The position numbers and the translations under genes are program-made. This document shows positions 11,907 through 22,333 of a DNA stretch of 64,000 bases, piece by piece; position 1 is the first letter of the stretch; every line of letters starts with the position of its first letter. The stretch comes from Hofstenia miamia. Lineage: Eukaryota; Xenacoelomorpha; Acoela. The stretch lies in NCBI GenBank assembly GCA_004352715.1, contig SCFE01000097.1, forward strand, positions 357,584 to 421,583. The letters are read 5' to 3'. A model generated the notes under the pieces. It was not told the DNA's origin, searched no databases, and was given only the letters and a program-made list of their open reading frames with translations.

Positions 11907-12338
11907 TTGAGTTGTGTAAAACTCACACAAATTTCAGAATATAAGTTTTTACTTTCAAAACTTAAGCAATTATATTTTTCTAACCAAAGCTTAGTCCTTT
12001 TATCAAATTATTTAAGTAATCAAAAACAACAAGTTAAACTTAATGAGACATTTTCAAATTGGATAGAAATTAGAAGAGGTGTTCCACAGGGAACAATATT
12101 AGGTCTCTTGCATTTTAATATATACATGCATGTTAATGATTTAAGTAATTACACTAATTGTCACATTATTCAATATGCTGATGAAATAATGCTATTTTGT
12201 TCAAATAAATCATTTGAAAATGCAATCTTAAAAATTGAAGATGACTGTGCTCAATTATCTCACTATTTTGCCTCAATTCTTCAAATCAAAAACAAATTCC
12301 AAAAAATTGTTCTCAACAGAAGTGAAACTTTAATGTAG
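11907..12338 (+). pseudogene. LINE reverse transcriptase fragment (YADE)
   Basis: Plus-strand RT palm. It contains LSNYLSNQKQQVKLNETFS, RRGVPQGTILGLLHFNIYMH, VNDLSNYTNCHIIQYADEIM and DDCAQLSHYFAS. The catalytic box is YADE in place of YADD, losing the second aspartate. The frame ends at 12338, exactly where the LINE 3' tail repeat begins, so the RT thumb has been deleted. The same RT-to-tail arrangement is seen at 1.3 kb, though with a different amount of RT retained. Non-functional. Confidence 0.8.
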
Positions 12339-12753
12339 CATCATCCAAAAATAAAACAGAAATAAGCTGCAAAACATCGCAGAAGAACTAAGATCGAAAA
12401 GAAGTGATTAAAAAAATATTATGATTAAATCAAGTGTGATTATTTCAGTTTGATTTTGTATATTGCAACCAAGAAAATAACATGTGTCAAAAAAGAGATA
12501 ATTGTATCTGTTGATAAAACGTTTTCAACAAATTGTTGCTTACATTATTTTTAGCCACCATCTTGGCAGACGTTTAAATTTAAATCGACAGGTACTTCTC
12601 TTCAAATTAATATAAATACACTTAAAACTATTGTAAGCATTGATAAAGAATTTTACTTAGACTTAGAATTCTTATTATTTCATCTTATTAATGGTTTGAT
12701 TATTAATACAATGTCCAGCAAATCAAGTGGTGTTTAGTAGTGGTCTGGATCCA
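12336..12753 (+). repeat. LINE 3' tail repeat, copy 2
   Basis: Begins TAGCATCATCCAAAA and ends GTGGTCTGGAT, collinear with 1321-1732. It runs into a short TA run and the right half of the TIR element. Confidence 0.65.
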
Positions 12754-13181
12754 TATATATATATAAATGATAACAATGAGCATAAAAATCTGAAAAATTT
12801 AACAAAAACTTAAAAATCTAACATTAAGTACAATTTTGAAATAGTACTTTCTTAAATTGTGAAAAATATCTTCTGCTCAAATGTAACTATTGTATTTAAC
12901 AGTCAATTTCAAGGTGCCCAAATATTCATGAATAAATCATTTCAAAATTCAAAAATCTGGTATATTATAATTGTCACAAATTTAAAATTTCAAAAAAGGT
13001 TTCAAAAATCCTTTTTTTATATTAAAAGGATCTAGCAAAGAGAATAACAAAGTGAGTTTTATTTCTGAGCATCTGCTCACTGATTATTTACTACTAAAGT
13101 TGTTATTATGATGTTAGTGTTTCAACCAAAAGTATGAAAAAACTATAAACAACATAAAAACAACCAAAATTGTTATCTGGG
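12754..13181 (+). mobile_element. TIR element, right part
   Basis: Starts at a TA run and then matches 8050-8185 for about 140 bp. It ends with AAATTGTTATCTGGG, the inverse of the left terminus at 7662. It lacks the left half. No coding capacity. Confidence 0.6.
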
Positions 13182-14339
13182 CTGTGGCATCAGCATGACA
13201 TCTGGTGTCTTATTCAGCATGATTTGCCAATGCACAGTTGTATAATTAACCACCTTCAGCAATGTGGTGAACCTACACCTAGTCATTAAGATAACATGGG
13301 AGATCAGGTAAATGAAGGGTGTGGCTACACTTGGCTGACCTGATGCAGATAACCCAACAGAGAGAGAGGGGGTTACATCAGACAAGAGCCCTAAGTTAAA
13401 AGAGAGAGAGAGAGTCTACAAGTTCTTGAGTGCATAGTGTGGCATCAACTGCTGCAATACAAACATTTTCACATTTAGTAATTTGAAATTAATAAATAGT
13501 TAATTGTACAATAATTTAATGAATTTGTAACTGCCTTGATTGATGTATTATATGTTAGACAATCTGTGCTATTTTTGAATGTTTAAATTTTCTGCTGCGC
13601 AGTATTTTTGATATTGGTTATTACAAAAGGTCACAAGGCACCTGCTAGTATTTATGGTATAATTTAATGCTACTTTTTATTTATAGAGTACTTGCTTCTC
13701 TGTTTAAATATTGTGCTTTTTGTTAGAAAAGTTTAATAGATTTTACTCAAACTTTACTTCTTGTTGTGTATGTAATTTCTTTAAAATGATTTTCTAAATT
13801 ATTTGATTGTTGCCAAGGGTGCCTTGTTCAGGTACAGCTTTACAAGTTCATCACTATTGCACTTCAGTGTAGGAATAGGGCTTTACACAACTGCTTGTCA
13901 TTCATTATGTTTTATATTTTATTGCAGCACCTAAATTGCATGAGCTGAGGCCTGCACTGAGTTTAGGTATATTAGCACATAGGGTACACTTTGCACCAAA
14001 GAACTTATAGGGCTTCTCTCTTTCTTTATTTAAATCAGGGCTCTGTCTAATGTGACTCTTTCTAATAAGGTTCCCTGTTTTGAGTTGGCTGAGTGTGGCC
14101 ATGCAACCTTCCCTTACCTGATCTCCCAGCTACCTTTAACTTTTAGTAGTGATAGGCTTGTTTAGTTCTGGAGCCAGGCTGTTAATTATTTAGACATCAG
14201 CAAATCCTGGTGTTTATCAACACAGATAATACACCTTGAAAAAACTACTTGAAATGCTCTTTAGCATAACTTTACTTAAATCTGTTAAAAAAAATATGTC
14301 CTCAATTAGCATCTACACTAAAGATATTATAAAGTCTAA
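13182..14339. other. no recognisable gene
   Basis: Two short minus-strand frames (13173-13385, 13905-14102) show no domain. A GA-rich run lies at 13359-13413. Nothing else is supported. Confidence 0.5.
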
Positions 14340-14825
14340 TGTTCCAATTCAAATGAAAAGGCTGTAGCTCAACATTCAACTCAATTATTAGCAAACCCAA
14401 AACATATGAGGAACAAATCCAATTTAACCATTATTTATCTATTATGTTCAGCCTTAAATTATGCAAAACTTTATAATACATGAATGGGGTCCATGTTAGA
14501 ATTTAGGTCATCAATCCAAAGTTTTTTGATAAAGCTTTTAATTATTGGAATATTTCAAGATATTGAACCCAAAACATTCTCCAGAAATTGTGAACTTCAA
14601 ATATATAACCCATACTGTAAAACAATAATGTATAGGGTCAACACCAATAAATTCTTCTATTCCAGATTAATTCAGGCACCCTTATGTAGTGTAGCATCTG
14701 CTAAAGGGCTTCAACAGAGAGTTAATTATTCTTTAAATTATTATTTCCTGTTAGATGTGGGTAGGGATGTACTGATATTAATTCTTTACTCTGAAATGAG
14801 ATACATTGTCATTAACTTGTATTAA
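14340..14825 (+). pseudogene. possible LINE C-terminal remnant
   Basis: Broken plus-strand frames resemble the worn C-terminal region of a LINE protein (for example FIYYVQP, then the frame at 14484-14825 with QIYNPYCKTIMYRVNTNKFF). No diagnostic motif is present, so this is a weak call based on composition and on the neighbouring LINE pieces. Confidence 0.2.
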
Positions 14826-14879
14826 TTCCAAGTAATCCAATACTATTTAGGTATGATGTCATTGCAGTTTCTTTTCATG

Positions 14880-14966
14880 ATTCCACTATGGCCTCCAGCC
14901 AACTCTGATCTCTGAATTAATCATTCCACTATGGCCTCCAGCCAACTCTGATCTCTGAATCAATCC
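14880..14966 (+). repeat. two-copy 43-bp tandem repeat
   Basis: The unit beginning ATTCCACTATGGCCTCCAGC occurs twice head-to-tail with a 43-bp period. The copies are nearly identical. Confidence 0.9.
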
Positions 14967-15604
14967 ACATTCATGTGCCTCCTGATCAAGTAGTTCCAAA
15001 TCTCTGCTCAACAAAGTAACTTATGTGTTCCCTATCCTAACTCAGTGCAACCCTCAAGGCTGGATATAACTGACTTAAACTCAATTTGTAATGTGTAATT
15101 TTGTACTTCACAACCTGGCAATGTTACTAGCTGCTTATTAAATATTACTTCAGCCATTACCAAAAACTATTAGCTTCAATTAATATAGATAAATAAAATA
15201 AATAGTTACTTGCAGCTTCCTACCTTAGATTTAGATAACAATACATGCTCAGTCTATTTATTGGTCTATTTATAGGTCACCTAATTAGTCAAGATGATGT
15301 AATTAGATATAACCTATGGTAGGCTAACTAGCCTTATCTCTGAAATTAATTATTTAGTAAATGCAAACAAATGAATCAATAGTCAACTAAATGGAGAAAA
15401 ACTCCTATTCATACCCCTAATGTAAATGCAGGTTCATGGTTTGGATCAAAGACCCTTGAATCACTCCCAATGTGTGCCCAAGCCACTACTAATGCATCTA
15501 CTGTTTAGCTTGACATGATTTAGAAATAAGCAAACCAAATGAAATCTAAAGATAAGATTTTCAAAGAATTTACTTCAACAGTTTTCCAAATTAATTTCTG
15601 CTCT
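14967..15604. other. no recognisable gene
   Basis: AT-rich sequence without a supported feature. Confidence 0.5.
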
Positions 15605-15865
15605 ATTTATAATACAATTCAAGAAGTACCTGTCATTCGAAATTTGAATTTGTTCATCTGATAAAATTGCTAAAAATAATGGAAGCATTAGCGTTATTGC
15701 CCCCTTCGTTTTGTCAAATTATTCGCCGACAAGTACTAATTTGCTATATTGTTTCTTGGTTGCATATTACAAACATAATGATGATATATAAATCTAAATT
15801 GTTTTTAATCACTAATCAATTATTCGATCTTAGTTCTGACTAATCATCCATCCTTTTTTTCTTCT
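15605..15865 (-). repeat. LINE 3' tail repeat, copy 3 (inverted)
   Basis: The reverse complement carries GAACTAAGATCGAA, a CAACCAAGAAAC stretch and an AGGTACTTCTT end, collinear with the tails at 1.3 and 12.3 kb. No RT fragment is attached. This is a solo, 5'-truncated tail on the minus strand. Confidence 0.55.
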
Positions 15866-17044
15866 AGCAGCATTATTCTTTGGATTATGCTAAAATAGAT
15901 TAGGTAATCTTGAAAATGAGAACCCTAAGCATCTAACATTTCCTTGTACAGCCAGAATTTCATGAAAATGCCAACAAAATATTTAATTATCTAGCCTTCT
16001 CATAGTCCTTGTATTATTCAGGCAGAAACTAGAAATATTCATAAGCTTTTCACCACAACTCAATGTTCTTAAAAATTAATTTATGTTACTTTCTGACCTT
16101 GAACAAAATAATATTGCACAATTAATCTTCACTTAAAATATTGTAAAAAATCATTAGCTTATTCAAAACAACAAAGAATTTTAACATTAAATATGCCTTG
16201 AGAATTATTTACTTGCTTATTATTTCAATAATTCTTAAACACTTTATGGATTTGGCATTTTGTGAACAAATACTGATAACATTTAAAAGTTTTGCAAAAT
16301 ATAAAACTGAAAGTTTTTTGACAGTTTGACTTTAACTGGTTTAGCCTAAATTATTTCAAGTCATACTTTGAATAGATGACGTATATTAACAAAAGTTGGT
16401 TTCTTTTTCTCATTTATATATAAATTTATTTATCTATTATATTATGTATATGCATTACTTAATGTGTTCATGGATTAACTGTATTTGTATATGCTAGCGT
16501 AGTTATAGAGTAAGGAAACATGTTGAAAAATATCTCCTTTTGATTAGCATAAATGTCCATGAATTCGATGAAATTCCGATAATTTATAAAGGGTGTCTGA
16601 TCAACTTATCACATCAATGAAAACGATGTTAACGCGCAAAAATTATCCTTGAATAAAGAGATATTTAAGATATAAAACAGCATCCCTATTTGATTGTGCT
16701 TGCGTCATTGGCCATACATAAAGTAATTTTTGTCAATAAAGTTGGTTATCTAGTTGGTGACTGAAATAAATCTAAAACTTGAGTGTTTTTAGTGTTCCTA
16801 CAAGTACATGCAAAAAACTCATCCTCTAAATATACTTAATAATGAACTAATTTAAATTCAATTTTGTATGGCGGACGTCATTCATATGAAATGTAATGCA
16901 CTGACATTTCTATCTTTAATATCTCTTGAATAAAGCATAATTTTTTGCTAGGACAAATAATTTAGACATATCATATATTGGTATTATAATTTTTTGAATT
17001 TATTCAAGAATTAATATTTCGTGAATAGCCCTATTACTTAACAT
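15866..17044. other. non-coding, with a short imperfect inverted repeat
   Basis: No gene is seen. Bases 16651-16672 (GAATAAAGAGATATTTAAGA) and 16911-16933 are inverted copies of each other with a few mismatches, spaced about 240 bp apart. This may be a small MITE, but I cannot find its target-site duplication. Confidence 0.4.
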
Positions 17045-17560
17045 CAGAGTATTCAAGGCCTTGAGTTTTTTAAGATTGAAGATTGAATTGTGTGGTGGGA
17101 TTGAGATTGGGATTGAGTCAATCCCTGTCTTTAAAGATTGAGATTGGGATTGAATTTCAGGATGAAATTGACACTAAAATAGACCTTCTACAGCCAATAA
17201 AATAAGACTTAAACAAGGTTTTTGACGCCATTTTTTACATTAGAAAGTAGAGCTTCTGCAGGCAATAAAACAGGTTTAAATAAGGTTTAAATTATTATAT
17301 AATAGACCTTCTACTGAGAATAAAATAAAGGCAAAATAATAAACAAATAGCATAAAACTGCGTCCTGATTTCCCTGGAAATCCAAATCTAAAACGAAGAT
17401 TCAGTGTAATACATAATATTTTGAAATAAAAACAAAATAAAGATTGGGATTGGGTTTGAGATTGAATTTTTGACAATTGTGGGATTGTAATTGAGATTGA
17501 ATTGGGGAAAGATTGGGATTGAGATTGGGCTTGAGATTGGGATCGGGATTGAATACTCTG
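17045..17560. mobile_element. hAT MITE, internal-deletion derivative
   Basis: The ends are CAGAGTATTCAA and its exact inverse TTGAATACTCTG, the CAG...CTG form common in hAT elements. Bases 17270-17363 equal 22334-22428, and bases 17360-17560 equal 24346-24552, apart from small changes. The two blocks are adjacent here but separated by 1.9 kb of transposase sequence in the larger element. The right half is an array of GATTGGGATTGA-type units. There is no coding capacity. No clear 8-bp target duplication is visible (flanks CTTAACAT and ATATGAAC). Confidence 0.85.
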
Positions 17561-17884
17561 ATATGAACCTTTGAAAATCAGTAAAGCAAAATGTCCTAGG
17601 ATTGTCTTAAGAAAACTTGTCTAGTATTATAAGCATTGTATTGTGAAGCGTAAGCTAGTTCATGAAAAGTTTAAATGCACAAAATGAAATTTTATGATTT
17701 TATTTGTGGAAGGTAGAAGAAAGGAATCTAACTTTATGTAAGTGAGGGATAACAAATCACAAAAAATAGAAATTGCAATAATGAAAAGTACATAATATGC
17801 TCAATTGACAATATTTTTGTTGAAAAATTCATTAATCATAAACTTAATGACTAAAAAATTATATGAAAATTTTGCCAAAGTTCT

Positions 17885-18300
17885 ATATGCTTGTATTTTT
17901 AAATAGGATAGTTGGTACTTTTTATCAACATATGAAATCTTAAAACTGACATAGGGAACCTTGCGATCGACAAAGCAAATCTTTATCACAATATGAACAA
18001 AAATTTAGCATGAATGAGGTATACATACCAATTATTTCAAAAGAGACATCAAAATTTATTCTTAGCAGTTATTTATTGAGTTGTAATTTAGATTAAATGA
18101 CAAAATATTACACTTGATTTTATAAAAAAAACTCCGATAAATATTTTAATGTACCCATCTATTGTTATTGATCTTCATACCTTTTCATGCTAAATTTTTG
18201 TTCTTATTTCCTAAAGATTTGCTATGTTGATCCCAAGGTTCTGAATGTTGGTTTCAAGATTTTGTATGTTGATAAAAATTACTACAAATAGGCTTGAAAA
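17885..18300. repeat. inverted repeat, foldback-like
   Basis: The left arm (about 17885-18030) and right arm (about 18165-18300) are inverse copies. Matching blocks include TTTTTATCAACATA, AGCAAATCTTTA and GAACAAAAATTTAGCATGAA. The loop is about 130 bp. The arms may extend a little further with lower identity. No coding sequence. Confidence 0.7.
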
Positions 18301-19234
18301 GATGTCTAATATTTTAGCAAAGGATTTCAAGTTACCCATTCTGAGTTCAACTTTTTACTTATGAATATAATTCTCAATATATGTGACCCTATCTGCAAAA
18401 ATTGACCTAAAGGGCTAAAAATCAAAAATTGACTTTTCCATGCCAAAATTATACTTATATGGCTATGAAAAAAATTACCATGTTTGAAAGCTCAATTTCA
18501 ATTATTTCTTGGAAATTGGATGAAATTACTTTAAGAGGTCATCTCATTTTTACACCAAAAATTCCTGCCTTTCCTGGGTGGAAATCAGAAAGTATATAAT
18601 ATTTCATATGAATTTCAATTTTGTTAATAATTAAGATATTAATGTTCAATTTGAAGTATAGATACATCATATCAAAATATTCAATAATCCGTCAAAATTT
18701 TAGAATTTCAAGATCACGGAGTCAAGGTCGAGGTCATTCAATGAAAATTTTGCAAGATTTTCCCTATATTTCAAGTTATTTTTAATAAATGAGGTATTGA
18801 ATTATGCAGAAAGATAAAAAACATCTAAGAATTAAGGAAGATGCATATTAGGTCATATTGAGATTATTGTGGTATCCAATTAACATCACTGGTTGAAATC
18901 ATGTGACCTTGCTCAGGAGTTTCAGTTTTCATGCACAAGTTAGGGAAAATATCTCTGAAATCAGTTTAAAATTAAAAATTCAATATTTTGCAAGTCCCTT
19001 CATAACAAAGACAACTAATTATATTTTGAATTATAGAATCTTTGTATCAAGCATTTGTAAAATAATTAAAACTTTGAAGGCCACAGCGTCGAGGTCAAAG
19101 TCATTTAATCATACTTTTCATGATTTTTTGTGCTATTTGTCATTTTCTTTTCATATTGGTACTAAATGATACCAACTAAGAAAATCTATGAATAACAGAA
19201 CAAGAAGGTATAAATTAAAGACATTTAAGAACAC
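18301..19234. other. non-coding; degenerate internal repeat
   Basis: No gene is seen. The motif GTCAAGGTCGAGGTCATT near 18720 recurs as GTCGAGGTCAAAGTCATT near 19088, in similar AT-rich context. This may be two worn copies of one repeat. Confidence 0.4.
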
Positions 19235-19240
19235 TTTATT
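19235..19240 (-). terminator. poly(A) signal AATAAA
   Basis: AATAAA on the minus strand, about 59 nt past the stop codon of the terminal exon at 19299-19537. Confidence 0.5.
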
Positions 19241-19298
19241 ATACATATAATAATATATGGAACAGCAATTTCAGGTCAAGGCTGGTAATCAGCAGAAT

Positions 19299-19537
19299 TC
19301 ACTCAGTCTTGTACTGTGTTTCTTTGTTGCTTGAGGTAAGAATTTGATCCCCTTCATCCTCTGGATCAGACAAATGCAGAGTTAATTCATCATCACTACC
19401 TTCAGATTCCGCATCTTTCACCAACACATTCTCATCTGTTTCTTCCAGAGAAATGTTGTAATCCTCTTCAATCTTGGATAGAATTTGGACCAGATTACTA
19501 TCAATTTTCTTAGAATAAAACACCTTTGGATCAATAA
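19299..19537 (-). CDS. terminal exon of an unidentified acidic protein
   Basis: On the minus strand a strong acceptor (TTATTTATTTCAG) precedes an open frame that reads x-IDPKVFYSKKIDSNLVQ and ends at TGA at 19299-19301. The exon is 239 nt. After a short helical-looking start (LVQILSKIEEDYN) it is very acidic, with SEGSDDELTLHLSDPEDEGD, a composition typical of disordered tails with CK2-like sites. A poly(A) signal follows 59 nt after the stop. Acceptor, open frame, stop and poly(A) signal together suggest a real last coding exon. I do not recognise the protein and found no convincing upstream exon before the gap at 21.3 kb. A transposon-derived frame is the alternative. Confidence 0.45.
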
Positions 19538-21063
19538 CTGAAATAAATAAGAAAAAAAATTTATAAAAATAAATATGTTATACTATTTAGTCATAATGTC
19601 CCCCTGTATTCTTGACTCTGCAACACAGCCCCTCAGTACAACATTCATATGCAAGGCATGAGTGGGTCAGAGGCTAGGAAATGCTATGGAAAAGTGAACT
19701 TACTTCTCCAAACTTTACAGTTAATTTACTAGGTTTTGGGGGATATTATGGCTACATATGGATACTATAAGGTATTTAATATGATATAGAACATATATAC
19801 TTACTGTTTATGACTTGAAATGTGCTGATATTGTCAAAAGAGGAGGATTGCTGCTATAAAACATGAAACTACAGTCTCTGCAACAGTTTGATATCATGTG
19901 TTATTACTTGACCTATTTCTGATGTCATTTTCTCTGTTTTAATTTCAAGCTTGTTAGGGTCAAAATCGCCAATAGAATCACATATTTGAAAAAAATCATG
20001 AGTTCTTGGAGATATAATTATTAATCTTCAGTTGACATTGAAACTGAAAATTTAGAAAATTAAGATAATTGATTTTCTAATATATTTTTTCAATTGAGTT
20101 TTGATTATCTATGAAAGTTACATCAAAAAGGAAATACATTAAATAGGAAATTACTTTGAATGGAAAACACAATAATTGTGAAAATTCTTAGAAGGGAAAA
20201 TACATTGAAAAAGCATACCTTTACTCAGCATGTATTGTACACATGCAATGCATTGAAATAATAAAATAGCAAAAATGTTAAAAATTCATAATAATGAGAA
20301 TCAAAATAAAAAATTCATCATACTAGTATTAAATAAAGCATTTAAAAAATAGCATTTTGTAGTTTTTTAATCTTTGTTTTATATGCAATTATAATTATGT
20401 AAATATCACAAGTAATTTGGGAATTGTGGTGTTACACTTTTAATGGTACTCTTTTGTATTTTAACAAAGAATTGTGACATTTCTGAATGTTTCATATTTT
20501 ATGTCTTCTTTCTGCATGGGTGTCATTAACCATGCTTTTATAATTCAATTGTTTGCCTTCAACTAGTTTTAGTTTCTTTTAACATGTATATTTGAAATGT
20601 CAAAATTGTTTTTGTAGAATCACAAACTTGTGTTTCTGTGAAAATTTAAAATTTGATATATATTTTTTCTAAATAATTTTCTTTTCCATGTATTTTCTTT
20701 CTAAGATATTTCTTTTTCAATGTATTTTCCATTTGATGTAATTTCTGTACATCATTTTGACATTTCTTTAAAGTTTGAGTTGTTAAAATTTTAGAGTACT
20801 CAAAAAGACTGACTCCAACCTTTTGGATATTTGAAAATTGTGAGAAATGGACACAATTATGGGTGAGTGTGCTTGAATGAAATTTTGGGTATTCATATGC
20901 TTATGTAGTAATTCTAGTAATATGCAGGAATAGGCTAGTGTGCATATTTTTGCCAGGTGTGGATAGGCATGGGTAGTGTTTCCACTGCACATTTTGTAAA
21001 TTTTAAGTAAGATTTTCCTTCAAAATTTTCAATATAGCATCCCATGAGGTCAGCAGCTCTATT
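19538..21063. other. no recognisable exon
   Basis: This is presumably intron or intergenic sequence for the acidic-protein gene. A GTAAGT donor on the minus strand near 19700 has no open exon behind it. Nothing else is supported. Confidence 0.4.
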
Positions 21064-21333
21064 GTAGAATCATGGGGGAGCTCTGGCTACTCTAGCAGTA
21101 CTGGGAAACTCAAGAGTTAAGATCAAAGGTTGCAAAGTTTACTGTAGCAGAGAGTGACCCACATTCCAACAAAAGAAAGAAACATTGGTGGTTTACCAAT
21201 TTGCCTAATAAATACAGAAATTCCAGAAAGAACTCCAACAGTGACCATTCACACAGCATCATGGTGAAGCCATATCCATGCTAATTGTGTGTCTCAAGTT
21301 GCAATTTCTAGCCCAACAATTTATCTCAGAGTT
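21064..21333 (+). repeat. dispersed ~290-bp repeat, copy 2 (cut by gap)
   Basis: Collinear with 9495-9785, with small indels. It stops at the gap edge with CTCAGAGTT. Confidence 0.6.
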
Positions 21334-22333
21334 NNNNNNNNNNNNNNNNNNNNNNNNNNNNNNNNNNNNNNNNNNNNNNNNNNNNNNNNNNNNNNNNNNN
21401 NNNNNNNNNNNNNNNNNNNNNNNNNNNNNNNNNNNNNNNNNNNNNNNNNNNNNNNNNNNNNNNNNNNNNNNNNNNNNNNNNNNNNNNNNNNNNNNNNNNN
21501 NNNNNNNNNNNNNNNNNNNNNNNNNNNNNNNNNNNNNNNNNNNNNNNNNNNNNNNNNNNNNNNNNNNNNNNNNNNNNNNNNNNNNNNNNNNNNNNNNNNN
21601 NNNNNNNNNNNNNNNNNNNNNNNNNNNNNNNNNNNNNNNNNNNNNNNNNNNNNNNNNNNNNNNNNNNNNNNNNNNNNNNNNNNNNNNNNNNNNNNNNNNN
21701 NNNNNNNNNNNNNNNNNNNNNNNNNNNNNNNNNNNNNNNNNNNNNNNNNNNNNNNNNNNNNNNNNNNNNNNNNNNNNNNNNNNNNNNNNNNNNNNNNNNN
21801 NNNNNNNNNNNNNNNNNNNNNNNNNNNNNNNNNNNNNNNNNNNNNNNNNNNNNNNNNNNNNNNNNNNNNNNNNNNNNNNNNNNNNNNNNNNNNNNNNNNN
21901 NNNNNNNNNNNNNNNNNNNNNNNNNNNNNNNNNNNNNNNNNNNNNNNNNNNNNNNNNNNNNNNNNNNNNNNNNNNNNNNNNNNNNNNNNNNNNNNNNNNN
22001 NNNNNNNNNNNNNNNNNNNNNNNNNNNNNNNNNNNNNNNNNNNNNNNNNNNNNNNNNNNNNNNNNNNNNNNNNNNNNNNNNNNNNNNNNNNNNNNNNNNN
22101 NNNNNNNNNNNNNNNNNNNNNNNNNNNNNNNNNNNNNNNNNNNNNNNNNNNNNNNNNNNNNNNNNNNNNNNNNNNNNNNNNNNNNNNNNNNNNNNNNNNN
22201 NNNNNNNNNNNNNNNNNNNNNNNNNNNNNNNNNNNNNNNNNNNNNNNNNNNNNNNNNNNNNNNNNNNNNNNNNNNNNNNNNNNNNNNNNNNNNNNNNNNN
22301 NNNNNNNNNNNNNNNNNNNNNNNNNNNNNNNNN
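21334..22333. other. assembly gap (1,000 N)
   Basis: Standard-size gap. The sequence on its right edge begins inside the hAT element, so the left end of that element is hidden here. Confidence 0.99.

Noticed and set aside
18360-19170. Possible protein-coding region on the plus strand
   Set aside because: Only a short frame at 18903-19169 without domain or splice signals; the repeated GAGGTCA motifs suggest a worn repeat.
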